Positions 28,131-37,021 of a stretch of DNA of 41,515 nt are shown one piece after another. How positions within the stretch are numbered: the first letter of the stretch is position 1; each line of letters begins with the position of its first letter. The stretch spans positions 1 to 41,515 of the forward strand of contig JAHJJH010000162.1 of NCBI GenBank assembly GCA_018823105.1, written 5' to 3'. The position numbers and the translations under genes were made by a program. The DNA is from Verrucomicrobiota bacterium. Its GTDB lineage: Bacteria; Verrucomicrobiota; Kiritimatiellia; CAIQIC01; JAGNIJ01. The notes below the pieces were generated by a model that was given only the letters and a program-made list of their open reading frames with translations, ran no database searches and was not told the DNA's origin.

Positions 28131-28160
28131 GGGTCATTCCTTGCAAGTTTGCAGAATGGC
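28131..28160. repeat. REP-like hairpin GGGTCATTCCTTGCAAGTTTGCAGAATGGC
   Basis: GTCATTC/GAATGGC outer arms with TGCAA-GT-TTGCA inner stem, in the convergent intergenic gap. Confidence 0.45.
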
Positions 28161-28189
28161 ATGTTTCATATACGTTTGGAGAACCCGCC

Positions 28190-29908
28190 TCACTCCACGA
28201 ACAGCGGGACCGGCTGGAATTTCGTCACGGCCACAAGCCCCTTGTCGGTGAGCTTAAGTTCCGGGATGACCGGCAGGGCGAGGAAGGACATGGTCATCAA
28301 CGGGTCGGGCAGCGTGCAGCCCATCTCGTGCGCGGCCTTGGCCATGGCTTCGATCCGGTCGCGCACTTCCTCCAGTGGCATGTCCGACATCAAGCCCGCG
28401 ATGGGCAGCGGCACAGAGGCCAGGACGCGCTCGTTCTCCACGACGGCCTGCCCGCCGCGCAGGCGGGCGACTTCCTTGACCGCGGCCATCATGTCCTTGT
28501 CGCTCGCGCCCACGACGACGATGTTGTGCGAATCGTGCGCCACGCTCGAGGCAATGGCGCCCGTCTTCAACCCGAACCCGCGCACAAAACCCACCCCCAC
28601 GTTGCCGGACGCGAGGTGACGCTCGATGACAGCTATCTTCAGGAGATCGCTGGACGGATCCGCCACCACCGCGCCGTCCGCCACGGACGCCTCCTCTTCG
28701 AGGGATTTCGTGAGGATCTGGTCCGGGACAAGGCCGATGACACGGATGCGCGGCCGTTCGCCTTGGCCCTCGGGAACCGGCACGCGGAAATCGAGCCCCT
28801 GCCACTGGACATTGACGCTGCTGCGAAGACGCAGGGGTTTCGCGCGGGCCCGAGGGGCCAGGAGCATCTGGTTCTCCGCCACTTTCTGCCCCGCCTGGTA
28901 CACCTGGGCCACGCGGAAATGCTCGAAGTCGTCCAGGACCACGAGGTCGGCCCAGTAGCCCGGGGCGATGGCGCCGAGTTTATTCAGACCGAAGTACCGC
29001 GCCGGGTGGAGCGTGGCCATGCGGATGGCCGTCACGGGGTCCATGCCTTTCTGGATCGCGCGGTGGACCAGCCAGTTGATGCTGCCCTCGCGCAGCAGGT
29101 CGGCCGGGTGGCGATCGTCCGTGCAGAAGCTGCAATTGATGGCGGCGGCCGGGGTGACCAGCGGCAACAGGGCGTCGAGGTTCCGCGCCGTCGTGCCGTC
29201 GCGGATGAAAATATGCATGCCCAGTTGCCGTTTTTCCCGGGCTTCCTCCAGCGTGGTGCACTCGTGATCCGAGCCGATGCCGGCCACGATGTAGGCGGCC
29301 AGGTCGCGCCCGGAAAGGCCGGGGGCGTGCCCGTCAATGGGATGCCCCTCGGCGGCGGCAAGTTTTTCGAGCACTTCGGGCACGCGGTGGATCACGCCGG
29401 GGTAGTTCATCATCTCGGCCAGGCCGATGACCCGCGGGTGCTGGAACAGCAGCCCAAAATCCTCCGCCGTCAGGCGCGCGCCGGAGGTTTCCATGTCCGT
29501 CGCCGGCACGCAAGAAGGGACCATGACGAAGACCCGCAGGGGCAATCCCTCGCTGGTCTCCAGCATGTAGCGGATGCCGTCGAGGCCCAGGACGTTGGCA
29601 ATCTCGTGGGGATCGGTGACCACCGCGGTCACGCCGCGCGGGACGACGGCGCGCGCGAACTCGGGCGCGGTTACCATGCTGCTCTCCAGGTGCACGTGCG
29701 CGTCGATGAAGCCCGGGCACAGCAGGCGGTTCTGAAGGTCTACGGTCTCCCGGGCTTCGTAGTCACCGAAGCCGACGATATGACCCTTGAAAACCGCCAC
29801 ATCGGCGGCATGGATCTCGTTCGAGAAGACGTTGACAACCCGCGCTTTTTTAAGCAGCAAATCCGCAGGCGTCTCGCCGCGCGCCGCGGCAATCATTTCG
29901 GCATCCAT
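28190..29908 (-). CDS. ade: Adenine deaminase
   Basis: CPGFIDAHVHLESSMVTAPEFARAVVPRGVTAVVTDPHEIANVLG, GSDHECTTLEEA, SFCTDDRHPADLL, AHDSHNIVVVG. Confidence 0.95.
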   Translation of the reverse strand: MDAEMIAAARGETPADLLLKKARVVNVFSNEIHAADVAVFKGHIVGFGDYEARETVDLQNRLLCPGFIDAHVHLESSMVTAPEFARAVVPRGVTAVVTDPHEIANVLGLDGIRYMLETSEGLPLRVFVMVPSCVPATDMETSGARLTAEDFGLLFQHPRVIGLAEMMNYPGVIHRVPEVLEKLAAAEGHPIDGHAPGLSGRDLAAYIVAGIGSDHECTTLEEAREKRQLGMHIFIRDGTTARNLDALLPLVTPAAAINCSFCTDDRHPADLLREGSINWLVHRAIQKGMDPVTAIRMATLHPARYFGLNKLGAIAPGYWADLVVLDDFEHFRVAQVYQAGQKVAENQMLLAPRARAKPLRLRSSVNVQWQGLDFRVPVPEGQGERPRIRVIGLVPDQILTKSLEEEASVADGAVVADPSSDLLKIAVIERHLASGNVGVGFVRGFGLKTGAIASSVAHDSHNIVVVGASDKDMMAAVKEVARLRGGQAVVENERVLASVPLPIAGLMSDMPLEEVRDRIEAMAKAAHEMGCTLPDPLMTMSFLALPVIPELKLTDKGLVAVTKFQPVPLFVE

Positions 29909-30006
29909 CCAAAGCCTCCTTCAGAGGAAGAACATCCTGTAGGGCCTGCTCTTGCGCATGGCCGCCTTTCCGGCGCGCCGCAAGCGGCGGCCCTGCATTT
30001 CGGAGT

Positions 30007-32328
30007 TCAGTGCTGCTGCATCGCCCGCCAGATTTTCTCGGGCGTAAAGGGCGTTTCGCGCAGGCGAACACCCACGGCGTTGTAAATGGCGTTGGCGATG
30101 ACCGGGCACGGCCCATTGATGCCGATCTCGGACACGCTTTTCGCTCCGAAGGGTCCCGTCTTCTCGTAGGTCGGCACCAGGATCGTCACCATCTCGGGCT
30201 TGTCCCGCATGGAGTAGATCTTGTAGTTCAGGAACGAGTCGTTGGTCATCCGGCCCTTTTCGTTGAACAGGTACTGCTCGGTCAGCGCATAGCAGATGCC
30301 GTTCATCACGGCGCCCTCAACCTGGCCCTCGGCCAGCTTCGGGTGGATCGCCGTGCCGCAGTCGGTGGCCGCCACGTACTTCACGACGCGGATGAGCCCC
30401 GTCTCGGTGTCGATCTCCACTTCCGCGAAGTGCGCCGCGAACGGCGGCGGGGATTTGTGGCTGATGTTCGAGGAGATGGCCGCGATCTGGAACTGGTTGG
30501 CCGCGTACAGCGAGTGCAGGGCGACGTCCTGGAAGGTCACCGAGCCGCTGCCGTCCTTGGCGAAGACCTGCGCGTCGCGCACCTCCAATTCGGAGGGCTT
30601 CTTCTCCAGCAGTTCCGCCGCGACGGACAGGATCTGTTTCTTCACCTTCAGTCCCGCGTCGAGCACGGCGTTGCCGGTGAGGTAGGTCGTGCTGGAGGCG
30701 TAGGCGCCCACATCGAACGGGGTCATGTCGGTGTCGGACGAATAGACAAGGATCTTGTCGCTCGTGGTGCCGATGGCCTCGGCGGCGATCTGGGCCAGGA
30801 CCGTATCGCTGCCGGTGCCCAGGTCCGTCGCGCCCATGAGCAGGTTGAATGAACCGTCCTCGTTCATCTTCAGCGAGGCCGCGCCCATGTCGATTTCCGG
30901 GATGCTCGAACCCTGCATGAGGCAGCACATGCCGATGCCGCGGCGGTAACGCCCCTTCTTCTTGCGCCAGTCGCCGCGCTTCTTCCAGCCGATCGCCTTC
31001 GCGCCCAGCTTGATGCACTTGTCCAGGCCGCAACTGCCGATGGACTGCTGGACGCCCGCCTTGCCCTCGCCGAGCGCCGCGAAAACCGGCGAGGTCTCGC
31101 CGGAGCGTATGTGATGATTCATCCGGAAGACCAGCGGGTCGATCCCGATAGTCTCCGCGAACTCGTCCACGGCGCTCTCCACGGCAAACGCGGCCTGGGT
31201 CGCGCCGTAGCCGCGGTACGCGCCGCCGACGGGCAGGTTGGTATACACCGCCGTGCCCGTGAAATGCACGTTGGCGGAACGATAGAGGGGCAGCACCTTG
31301 CTGCCGCTGTTGCAGACCACCGTCAGCGCGTGGGCGCCGTAAGCGCCCGTATTGGAAATGCAATCCATGCTGAGCGCCGTCAGCGTCCCCTCGGGATCGG
31401 CCCCCAGTCGCACCCGGATCCGCTCGGGATGCCGCGTGCGGCTGCTGACGAACTCCTCCTCGCGCGTATACATCAGGAACACCGGCCGGCGCGTGCGCCA
31501 CGCCATCATGCCGACCACATCTTCAATCAGCACTTCCTGCTTCACTCCGAACCCGCCGCCGATGCGGGGCTTGATGACCCGCACCATGCGCACGGGGATA
31601 TCCAATACCTGGGCCGTAATGCGCCGCGCGTGGAACGGCACCTGGGTGCTGGTCCGGATCACCAGCCGCCCCTCGGCATCCACGTGGGCCAGGGCTACGT
31701 GCGGCTCGATGGGACAGTGCTGGGCCAGGTGAATGTAGTAGGAGTTGTCCAGCTTGTACGCCGCCCCGGCTATCGCCTGCTCCACGTTGCCCACGTCCAT
31801 GCCGACCTTCGCCGCGATGTTTTTCTGCGGTTCGTACGGGACCGGGATGATCGCGCGGGCCTCAGGCTCGTCATGGATGACGGGGCTGCCCTCTTGAAGC
31901 GCCTCTTCGATGGAAAGCACGGGCTTGAGGATCTCATACTCCACGCGGATCGCCTTCAGTGCGGCCTCGGCGATCTCGAGGGTCTCGGCCGCCACCGCGG
32001 CCACGCGGTCGCCGACGTAGCGCACCTTGCGGTCGAACATGAAGGTGTCGTACGGGGACGGCTCGGGATAGCCCTGGCCGGCCGTCGTGTGCGCGATCCG
32101 CGGCACGTTGCCGTGGTAGAGCACGCAATGAACCCCCGGCATTTTCTCCGCCGCGCTGATATCGATGCTCTTGATGATCGCGTGCGCGTGGGGACTCCAG
32201 AGAAACTTCGCGTAGAGCGCGTCCGCCGGCTTGAAGTCCGCGACGAAGAGCGGCTTTCCCAGGGCCAGCGGTATTGCGTCGAGCTTGGTCACGGATTGGT
32301 TGACGACTTTGAATGTTCGCTTGGCCAT
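30007..32328 (-). CDS. Xanthine dehydrogenase family, molybdopterin-binding subunit
   Basis: VRVIKPRIGGGFGVKQE, GGAYRGYGATQAAFAVESAVDEFAE, GPFGAKSVSEIGINGPCPVIANAIYNAVG. Confidence 0.95.
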   Translation of the reverse strand: MAKRTFKVVNQSVTKLDAIPLALGKPLFVADFKPADALYAKFLWSPHAHAIIKSIDISAAEKMPGVHCVLYHGNVPRIAHTTAGQGYPEPSPYDTFMFDRKVRYVGDRVAAVAAETLEIAEAALKAIRVEYEILKPVLSIEEALQEGSPVIHDEPEARAIIPVPYEPQKNIAAKVGMDVGNVEQAIAGAAYKLDNSYYIHLAQHCPIEPHVALAHVDAEGRLVIRTSTQVPFHARRITAQVLDIPVRMVRVIKPRIGGGFGVKQEVLIEDVVGMMAWRTRRPVFLMYTREEEFVSSRTRHPERIRVRLGADPEGTLTALSMDCISNTGAYGAHALTVVCNSGSKVLPLYRSANVHFTGTAVYTNLPVGGAYRGYGATQAAFAVESAVDEFAETIGIDPLVFRMNHHIRSGETSPVFAALGEGKAGVQQSIGSCGLDKCIKLGAKAIGWKKRGDWRKKKGRYRRGIGMCCLMQGSSIPEIDMGAASLKMNEDGSFNLLMGATDLGTGSDTVLAQIAAEAIGTTSDKILVYSSDTDMTPFDVGAYASSTTYLTGNAVLDAGLKVKKQILSVAAELLEKKPSELEVRDAQVFAKDGSGSVTFQDVALHSLYAANQFQIAAISSNISHKSPPPFAAHFAEVEIDTETGLIRVVKYVAATDCGTAIHPKLAEGQVEGAVMNGICYALTEQYLFNEKGRMTNDSFLNYKIYSMRDKPEMVTILVPTYEKTGPFGAKSVSEIGINGPCPVIANAIYNAVGVRLRETPFTPEKIWRAMQQH

Positions 32329-32348
32329 TGTAATTCTCCCGGAAATGT

Positions 32349-32831
32349 TCAGGCTTGCTTGGGCTGGTTCGCATCCCGCACGTTTCGCAGCGCCGTCCAG
32401 ATCTTCTCATATCCCGTGCAGCGGCAAAGATTTCCGTCCATGTGCGTCCGGATGTCTTCGTCGCTCGCGTCCGGTTTTTCCTCCAGCAAGGCTTTGGCGG
32501 ACATGATAAGCCCCGGTATGCAGTATCCGCACTGCACGGCGCCGGCGTCGGCCAGCGCCTGCTGGATGGGGTGAACCTTGCCGAAATCGCCCACGCCCTC
32601 GATGGTCTCGACCCGGCGGCCTTCCACCAGGAAGGCCGGCATGATGCAGGACATGACCGCGCGGCCGTCCACGATCACCGTGCACGCGCCGCAGGTCCCC
32701 TCGTCGCAGCCTTCCTTGGTGCCCGTGAGGCCCGAGCGGCGCAGCAGCTTGACCAGCAACTCGCCCGGGGCAATGGCAAATTCTTTTTTCGCGCCGTTCA
32801 ACGTGAAGGATATGGTCTTGGTTCCGCTCAT
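32349..32831 (-). CDS. Xanthine dehydrogenase family, (2Fe-2S)-binding subunit
   Basis: GCDEGTCGACTVIVDGRAVMSC, AVQCGYCIPGLIMSAKALL, LCRCTGYEKI. Confidence 0.96.
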   Translation of the reverse strand: MSGTKTISFTLNGAKKEFAIAPGELLVKLLRRSGLTGTKEGCDEGTCGACTVIVDGRAVMSCIMPAFLVEGRRVETIEGVGDFGKVHPIQQALADAGAVQCGYCIPGLIMSAKALLEEKPDASDEDIRTHMDGNLCRCTGYEKIWTALRNVRDANQPKQA

Positions 32832-33673
32832 GATGCCTGCTCCTTCGCCTGGGTCCAGGCTTCCACCAGTACGTCGCCCAGTGTAACGCCCGCCAAGCGT
32901 CCGATGTAAGCGGTGGACATGCCCTCGGCTTCCTTGAATTTAAGGCCCGCCAATCCGTTCAGCGCGGCCTCCCGCAGCAGACCCTCGGACGCTTTTTTGC
33001 CTGCGAGCGCTCCTTCCACTCCCGGGCAACGCGCCGGGAACGGCACCCCGCCGCTCATCGCCGCCCGTACCGAACGGATGGTCGCTCCATCGAGTTGCAG
33101 GAGCGCCGCGGCCGTCAGCATGCTGAATCCGGTCGCCGTCTGCCGGACTTTCCGATAGCCGAACCCCAGGCCCGGCGAAAGCGCCGGCACGCACACCTGC
33201 GTCAGCAGTTCACCCGACCGGAACAGGCGCGCCGGCTGGGCGGAAAAAAACTCGTCGGCCGGGACTTCCCGCGTCGTCTCCCCCTGGAGGACCATGACGG
33301 CGCCCAGCGCCAGGAGGGCGGCCGGAAAATCAGCCCAGGGAAACACCCGGCAGATGTTGCCGCCCAGCGTGGACTCATTGCGGATCTGCTGGGAGGCCAG
33401 CATCTGCGCCACGCGGTTCAGGACCCAGCCGGGCGCCGCGTGCTTCTGAAGAGCCGCCACCCGGGTCGTCGCGCCGATCCGGAAGGTCCCATTGTCGCGC
33501 CGGATGCCGTCCAGCCCGATCCGGTTAAGGTCCACTGCGGTCTTCGGCTCGTCTTCGGGAATGAACACCAGCGAGGTCGCCCCGGCCACCGGGAGCCCCG
33601 CCGGGCCCAGGACCCGGAGCAGCGCCAGCGCCTCGTCCAGGCGGGTCGGTATTTTAAAATCGGTAATCTTCAC
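32828..33673 (-). CDS. Xanthine dehydrogenase family, FAD-binding subunit
   Basis: VAGATSLVFIPEDEPKTAVDLNRIG, QQIRNESTLGGNICRVFPWADFPAALLAL. ATGA overlap with the Fe-S subunit. Confidence 0.93.
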   Translation of the reverse strand: MKITDFKIPTRLDEALALLRVLGPAGLPVAGATSLVFIPEDEPKTAVDLNRIGLDGIRRDNGTFRIGATTRVAALQKHAAPGWVLNRVAQMLASQQIRNESTLGGNICRVFPWADFPAALLALGAVMVLQGETTREVPADEFFSAQPARLFRSGELLTQVCVPALSPGLGFGYRKVRQTATGFSMLTAAALLQLDGATIRSVRAAMSGGVPFPARCPGVEGALAGKKASEGLLREAALNGLAGLKFKEAEGMSTAYIGRLAGVTLGDVLVEAWTQAKEQAS

Positions 33674-33814
33674 GCTGAATCCTCCATGCCGTGTATCTTT
33701 CGATCGAATTCGACCGGTCCGTCGGCTGGCGATGCCTTGGATGCCAGCCTCGTTATATACCCCAGCCGCTTAGCCCGTGTCATTAGAAAAGACCGTTAGC
33801 CGGCGCCGATATTC

Positions 33815-33899
33815 TTGTAGGGGCGTCGCTTGCGACGCCCGGGTTGAACGCGCCCTCCCCAGAGGCGGGCGGGCGCCGACCAGCGGCGTCCCTACACAA
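33815..33899. repeat. Palindromic intergenic repeat (REP-like)
   Basis: TTGTAGGGGCGTC...GGCGTCCCTACACAA outer arms. Internal perfect hairpin GGGCGTCGC-TT-GCGACGCCC (33821-33840). Confidence 0.65.
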
Positions 33900-33967
33900 T
33901 CCAAAATGCCGTATTGCGATTTGCACAGGAGCAGTCCTTTCTCTACAGTGACCCGCGAGGTGACCCA

Positions 33968-35149
33968 ATGGCGCGCGCGGAAAGAGTGGCGGTCGTCTGC
34001 CCGCGGTATTCCGAAACCGGAACCGTCGGCGGCGCGGAAACCCTGTTGAAACGGCTGGCCGAACTCGCGGCGGCCGACGGCCGCCGCGTGAGCATTTTGA
34101 CCACCTGCGCGTCCAGCCATTTCACGTGGGAAAACACCCTGCCACCCGGTTCGCGCCGGGTCGGCGACTTGGATGTCCGTTTCTTCCCGGTGGACGCCGA
34201 CCGGGACGTCGGCGCGTTTCTGCGCGTCCAGCAGGTCATCAGCCAGCGGGGGCTTTTTACCATCGAGGACGAACGCCTCTGGATCCGGAACTCCGTTAAC
34301 AGCCGCGCCCTCCTGGATCACTTGCGTGAACATGGCGCCGACTACGACCGCATCCTGGCGGGCCCTTACCTCTTCGGCCTCACGTTCTTTGCCGCGCAGG
34401 TGCATCCGCAGAAAACCGTCCTGGTCCCCTGCCTGCACGATGAGCCGTTCGCCTACCTGGAAATCATGCGAGAGCTGTTCGGGGCCGTCGTGGGCTTCGC
34501 CTTCAACACGGAGCCCGAGCGCGATCTCGCCCGGCGCCTTTTCTCCCTGCCCGCGGAGAACTGCGCGGTGGTGGGGATGGACATCGAACCGTTCGAGGCC
34601 GATCCGGCGGTGTTTGCCCGGGCACGAGGGTTGGACCGGCCCTATGGGCTCTACAGCGGCCGACGCGAGGGCGGTAAGGGCACACCGCTGCTGTGCGAGT
34701 ACTTGCAGGCCTTCCGCGAGCGGACGGGTGAAGATGTAAATTTGGTCTTCACCGGCAGCGGCCCGATCGAAGCCCCTGCCGAGTTGCAGCCCCATATCCT
34801 TGATGTCGGCTTCGTGTCCGAGCGGGAGAAACACGAAGCCATGGCCGGCGCGTTGGCTTTTATCCATCCCTCGGTCAACGAAAGCCTGGGTATCGTCCTG
34901 TTGGAATCCTGGCTGGCGGGGACGCCGGCGCTGGTGCATGCCGGCAGCGAAGTGCTGCGCTGGCAATGCCGCCGGAGCAACGGCGGGCTCTGGTTCCGGC
35001 ATTACCCCGACTTCGAGCAGGAATTGCTGCTTCTCCTTCGCCAACCGGAACTGCGTCGCCGCCTCGGCGCCGCCGGCCACGAGTATGTACTACGCGAGTA
35101 CTCCCGCGAGGCCATCCAAGCGCGCCTGTTCAAGGTTCTGGACAGATAA
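33968..35149 (+). CDS. Glycosyltransferase family 4-like protein
   Basis: AVVCPRYSETGTVGGAETLLKRLAELAA, YSGRREGGKGTPLL, FIHPSVNESLGIVLLESWLAGTPALVH. Confidence 0.88.
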   Translation: MARAERVAVVCPRYSETGTVGGAETLLKRLAELAAADGRRVSILTTCASSHFTWENTLPPGSRRVGDLDVRFFPVDADRDVGAFLRVQQVISQRGLFTIEDERLWIRNSVNSRALLDHLREHGADYDRILAGPYLFGLTFFAAQVHPQKTVLVPCLHDEPFAYLEIMRELFGAVVGFAFNTEPERDLARRLFSLPAENCAVVGMDIEPFEADPAVFARARGLDRPYGLYSGRREGGKGTPLLCEYLQAFRERTGEDVNLVFTGSGPIEAPAELQPHILDVGFVSEREKHEAMAGALAFIHPSVNESLGIVLLESWLAGTPALVHAGSEVLRWQCRRSNGGLWFRHYPDFEQELLLLLRQPELRRRLGAAGHEYVLREYSREAIQARLFKVLDR

Positions 35150-35163
35150 TAAAACGGATTGTA

Positions 35164-35181
35164 GCCCGCCCCTCTGCGGGC
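35164..35181. repeat. Short REP-like hairpin after TTGTA
   Basis: GCCCGC-CCCTCT-GCGGGC preceded by GATTGTA; resembles the elements at 26317 and 33815. Confidence 0.4.
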
Positions 35182-35226
35182 GCGCGATTGCATCCGCGCC
35201 GCCGGCTGTGCTATATCCCCCACAGC

Positions 35227-36303
35227 ATGAAACGCGCCATCCACCAGCTCGTGGCCGGGTTCAGCCACGGGGACGCCATCAGCAACGAGGCGCTCGTTCT
35301 GCGCGGCCTCTTCCGGTCTTGGGGCTGCGAATCGGACATCTTCTGCGAGGCGCGGCGCATCCTGCCCGAACTGCGCAGCGAGGCGCGCGATCTCGCGCAG
35401 TCCCGCGGGGCGTTCAAGCCGGACGATATCGTGCTCCTGCACCTTTCTATCGGCTCGCAGGTCAACGACATCTTTGCCGAACTGCCCTGCCGCAAGGCGG
35501 TCCTCTACCACAACATCCCCCCGCCGGAATATTTCCGCGGCATCCAGGAACAGATCGGCCACAACCTGGCCAAGGGCCGCGAGCAGGCGAAGCGCCTGGC
35601 CGGGAAGGCGCAGGTCGTCCTGGCCGACAGCCGCTTCAATGCGGACGAACTGGAGTCGTGGGGCTACCGGGAGGCGCACGTCCTGCCGCTGGTGCTGGAC
35701 CTCGCGCGCCTGCGCGGCGCGGCGGACCGGGCGGTGTTGAAGAAATACGACGACGGGCTAATCAACATCCTCTTCGTCGGGCGCTGCGTGCCGAACAAGC
35801 GCCTCGAGGACGCCCTCTCGGCGTTCCATTATTTTCAGCGCTACGTCGAGCCCGCGTCGCGGTTCATCCACGCCGGGTCCTTCTCGGGCGTGGAGCATTA
35901 TCACGCCCTGCTGCTCACCATGATGCGCGACCTGCAGCTTCAGAACGTCGAGCTCATCGGCTCCGTGCGGCAGGACGAGCTCAACGCCTGCTACAAGTCC
36001 GCGGACCTGTTCCTCTGCATGAGCGAGCACGAGGGTTTCTGCATCCCGCTGATCGAGAGCCTCGTGCACGATGTCCCCGTGCTGGCCTACGCCGCGGCCG
36101 CCGTGCCGGACACGCTCGACGGCGCCGGCGTGCTGTTCCGCGAGAAACGGCACGACCTGGTGGCCGAGATGATGGGCCGGCTCGTCCGCGACGCCGCGCT
36201 GCGCGACGCCGTGCTTCGGGGCCAGCGCGAACGGCTGGCGCGCTACGAGCACCGCGACCTCTCCGCCGAACTCCGCACCCACCTGGCGCCACTGCTGGCC
36301 TGA
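35227..36303 (+). CDS. Glycosyltransferase (GT4-like)
   Basis: HQLVAGFSHGDAISNEALVLRGLFRSWG, INILFVGRCVPNKRLEDAL, LFLCMSEHEGFCIPLIESLVHDVPVLAY. Confidence 0.88.
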   Translation: MKRAIHQLVAGFSHGDAISNEALVLRGLFRSWGCESDIFCEARRILPELRSEARDLAQSRGAFKPDDIVLLHLSIGSQVNDIFAELPCRKAVLYHNIPPPEYFRGIQEQIGHNLAKGREQAKRLAGKAQVVLADSRFNADELESWGYREAHVLPLVLDLARLRGAADRAVLKKYDDGLINILFVGRCVPNKRLEDALSAFHYFQRYVEPASRFIHAGSFSGVEHYHALLLTMMRDLQLQNVELIGSVRQDELNACYKSADLFLCMSEHEGFCIPLIESLVHDVPVLAYAAAAVPDTLDGAGVLFREKRHDLVAEMMGRLVRDAALRDAVLRGQRERLARYEHRDLSAELRTHLAPLLA

Positions 36304-36348
36304 AGGCGGGAACGAACAGAAGACGCGAAGAGCGCAAAGGATACGCGC

Positions 36349-37002
36349 ATGAATGACGAAAGCCCTCCGAAGCGCCGGGTCGGCTGTCTGCACGTGATGC
36401 TGTTCGTTTTGATCGCCGTGGCGCTGACCGCCCTGGTGAGTTTTTTCGTGTTCAAGGCGGTGTTGTTCCCGTCGGCATTCAGGCCGGTGAAGCTGAATGC
36501 GCGCGAGGAGCAGGTTCTCCAGGTCAAGCTGGACCAACTGGACTTCACGGCCCCCTCGAGCACCGCGGCCGTGACGCTGGCGCCCGAACCGTACAGCGAA
36601 GAGGGCGCCGAGCGGACCATCCGGTTAACGGAAAAGGAACTCAACGCGCTCCTGGCCAGGGACACGGACCTGGCGAATAAACTCGCGATCGATCTGTCGG
36701 ATAACCTCGTGAGCGTCAAGCTGCTGATTCCCCTGGACGAGGACCTCCCGGTGCTGGGCGGGAAGACTCTCCGCGTCAAAGCCGGGGTGACGTTCAGCTA
36801 TGTCGAGGGGCGGCCGGTGGTCATGCTCCGGGGCGTCAGCGTCATGGGCATCCCGCTGCCCAATGCGTGGCTCGGGGGATTGAAGGACATTGACGTCATC
36901 AAGGAATCCGGCGGCGACGCGGGGTTCTGGAAAGCCTTTGCCGACGGGGTCGAAGCCGTCCGCGTCGAAGAAGGCCGCGTCAGCATCAAGTTGAAAGAAT
37001 AA
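36349..37002 (+). CDS. Membrane-anchored hypothetical protein
   Basis: N-terminal TM (HVMLFVLIAVALTALVSFFVFKAVLF), extracytoplasmic domain ending LPNAWLGGLKDIDVIKE. Confidence 0.7.
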   Translation: MNDESPPKRRVGCLHVMLFVLIAVALTALVSFFVFKAVLFPSAFRPVKLNAREEQVLQVKLDQLDFTAPSSTAAVTLAPEPYSEEGAERTIRLTEKELNALLARDTDLANKLAIDLSDNLVSVKLLIPLDEDLPVLGGKTLRVKAGVTFSYVEGRPVVMLRGVSVMGIPLPNAWLGGLKDIDVIKESGGDAGFWKAFADGVEAVRVEEGRVSIKLKE

Positions 37003-37021
37003 GCGCCGGAATGCCCGCCAT

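Noticed and set aside
28328-30085. 585-aa plus-strand ORF
   Set aside because: Antisense to adenine deaminase; composition typical of a shadow ORF.
31111-32574. 487-aa plus-strand ORF
   Set aside because: Antisense to the xanthine-dehydrogenase-family Mo and Fe-S subunits.
33770-35080. 436-aa minus-strand ORF
   Set aside because: Antisense to a convincing GT4 glycosyltransferase.
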